Shown: positions 6,011 through 6,052 of the stretch, one piece after another
Layout: each line of letters begins with the position of its first letter
Numbering within the stretch: position 1 is the first letter of the stretch
Source of the DNA: Pseudomonadota bacterium
Lineage (GTDB): Bacteria > SAR324 > NAC60-12
Assembly (NCBI GenBank): GCA_014381795.1
Contig: JACNKY010000269.1
Span: 1 to 6,052 of the forward strand
Direction: 5' to 3'
DNA: 6,052 bases
Notes under the pieces: model-generated
Seen by the model: only the letters and a program-made list of their open reading frames with translations
Databases searched by the model: none
What the model was told of the DNA's origin: nothing
Position numbers and translations under genes: made by a program

Positions 6011-6050
6011 CAATAAAAACAGCGTTGACAACTTCGTGAATCTGACCCAA
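5970..6050 (-). CDS. Possible C-terminal tail of an upstream gene (partial)
   Basis: One minus-strand frame is open from the window edge for 26 codons and ends at TAG (5972-5970), reading LGQIHEVVNAVFIVISPDAE and then MTNCDL. Many of its codons begin with G (GGT, GAA, GTT, GCT, GAT), which is coding-like, whereas the other two frames stop earlier. I do not recognise the peptide. A frame of this length is common by chance, and it overlaps both predicted promoters, so support is weak. Confidence 0.25.
   Translation of the reverse strand: MGQIHEVVNAVFIVISPDAEMTNCDL
6004..6031 (-). promoter_or_regulatory. Predicted distal promoter upstream of rsfS
   Basis: On the minus strand TTGTCA (6031-6026), a 16-bp spacer and TATAAG (6009-6004) each match five of six consensus bases. 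It lies 37-42 bp upstream of the proximal site, giving a possible tandem arrangement. It overlaps the possible tail of an upstream gene. Confidence 0.4.
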
Positions 6051-6052
6051 AT

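Noticed and set aside
1..6052. CRISPR array, insertion sequence, tRNA/rRNA, toxin-antitoxin or defence system
   Set aside because: No regularly spaced repeats, transposase motifs, terminal repeats with duplications, cloverleaf sequences or defence protein motifs were visible.

Overview
The window looks like ordinary core genome from a Gram-negative (diderm) bacterium with a moderate, AT-leaning base composition. The evidence is a peptidoglycan and division gene pair (MurB, FtsQ), a type II secretion/type IV pilus class ATPase, and a membrane-anchored M23 peptidase of the proteobacterial kind. I cannot name the lineage. The gene order suggests a deltaproteobacterium-like or other less-studied proteobacterial group, but this is inference. 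All convincing genes lie on the minus strand, so the window reads from right to left.

Right edge to 3278: a short region (5891-6052) holds two promoter-like elements and perhaps the tail of an upstream gene. It is followed by rsfS (ribosomal silencing factor), murB (UDP-MurNAc dehydrogenase) and ftsQ (divisome POTRA protein). The rsfS stop codon forms part of the ribosome binding site of murB. This places the murB start at 5433 rather than at the longer in-frame ATG at 5478. The murB-ftsQ spacer (107 bp) contains nested inverted repeats.

3213 to 1672: a full-length GspE/PilB-family ATPase follows ftsQ after 64 bp, with a clear Shine-Dalgarno sequence. All nucleotide-handling motifs are intact, but its C-terminal four-cysteine zinc site is altered and shortened. 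ftsA and ftsZ, the usual genes after ftsQ, are not here.

1671 to 1: a spacer of about 507 bp has no convincing gene and ends in a promoter with dyad symmetry. A membrane-anchored coiled-coil M23 endopeptidase then runs off the left edge. Its 388 visible codons have no stop. The first zinc ligands are present, and a basic insertion sits inside the catalytic domain.

Together the genes join ribosome control, peptidoglycan precursor synthesis, septum assembly, an envelope-spanning secretion or pilus motor, and wall remodelling. I found no mobile element, CRISPR array, RNA gene or clear new system. The items worth a second look are the ftsQ-gspE junction, the altered zinc site, the M23 insertion, and the leader of the M23 gene.
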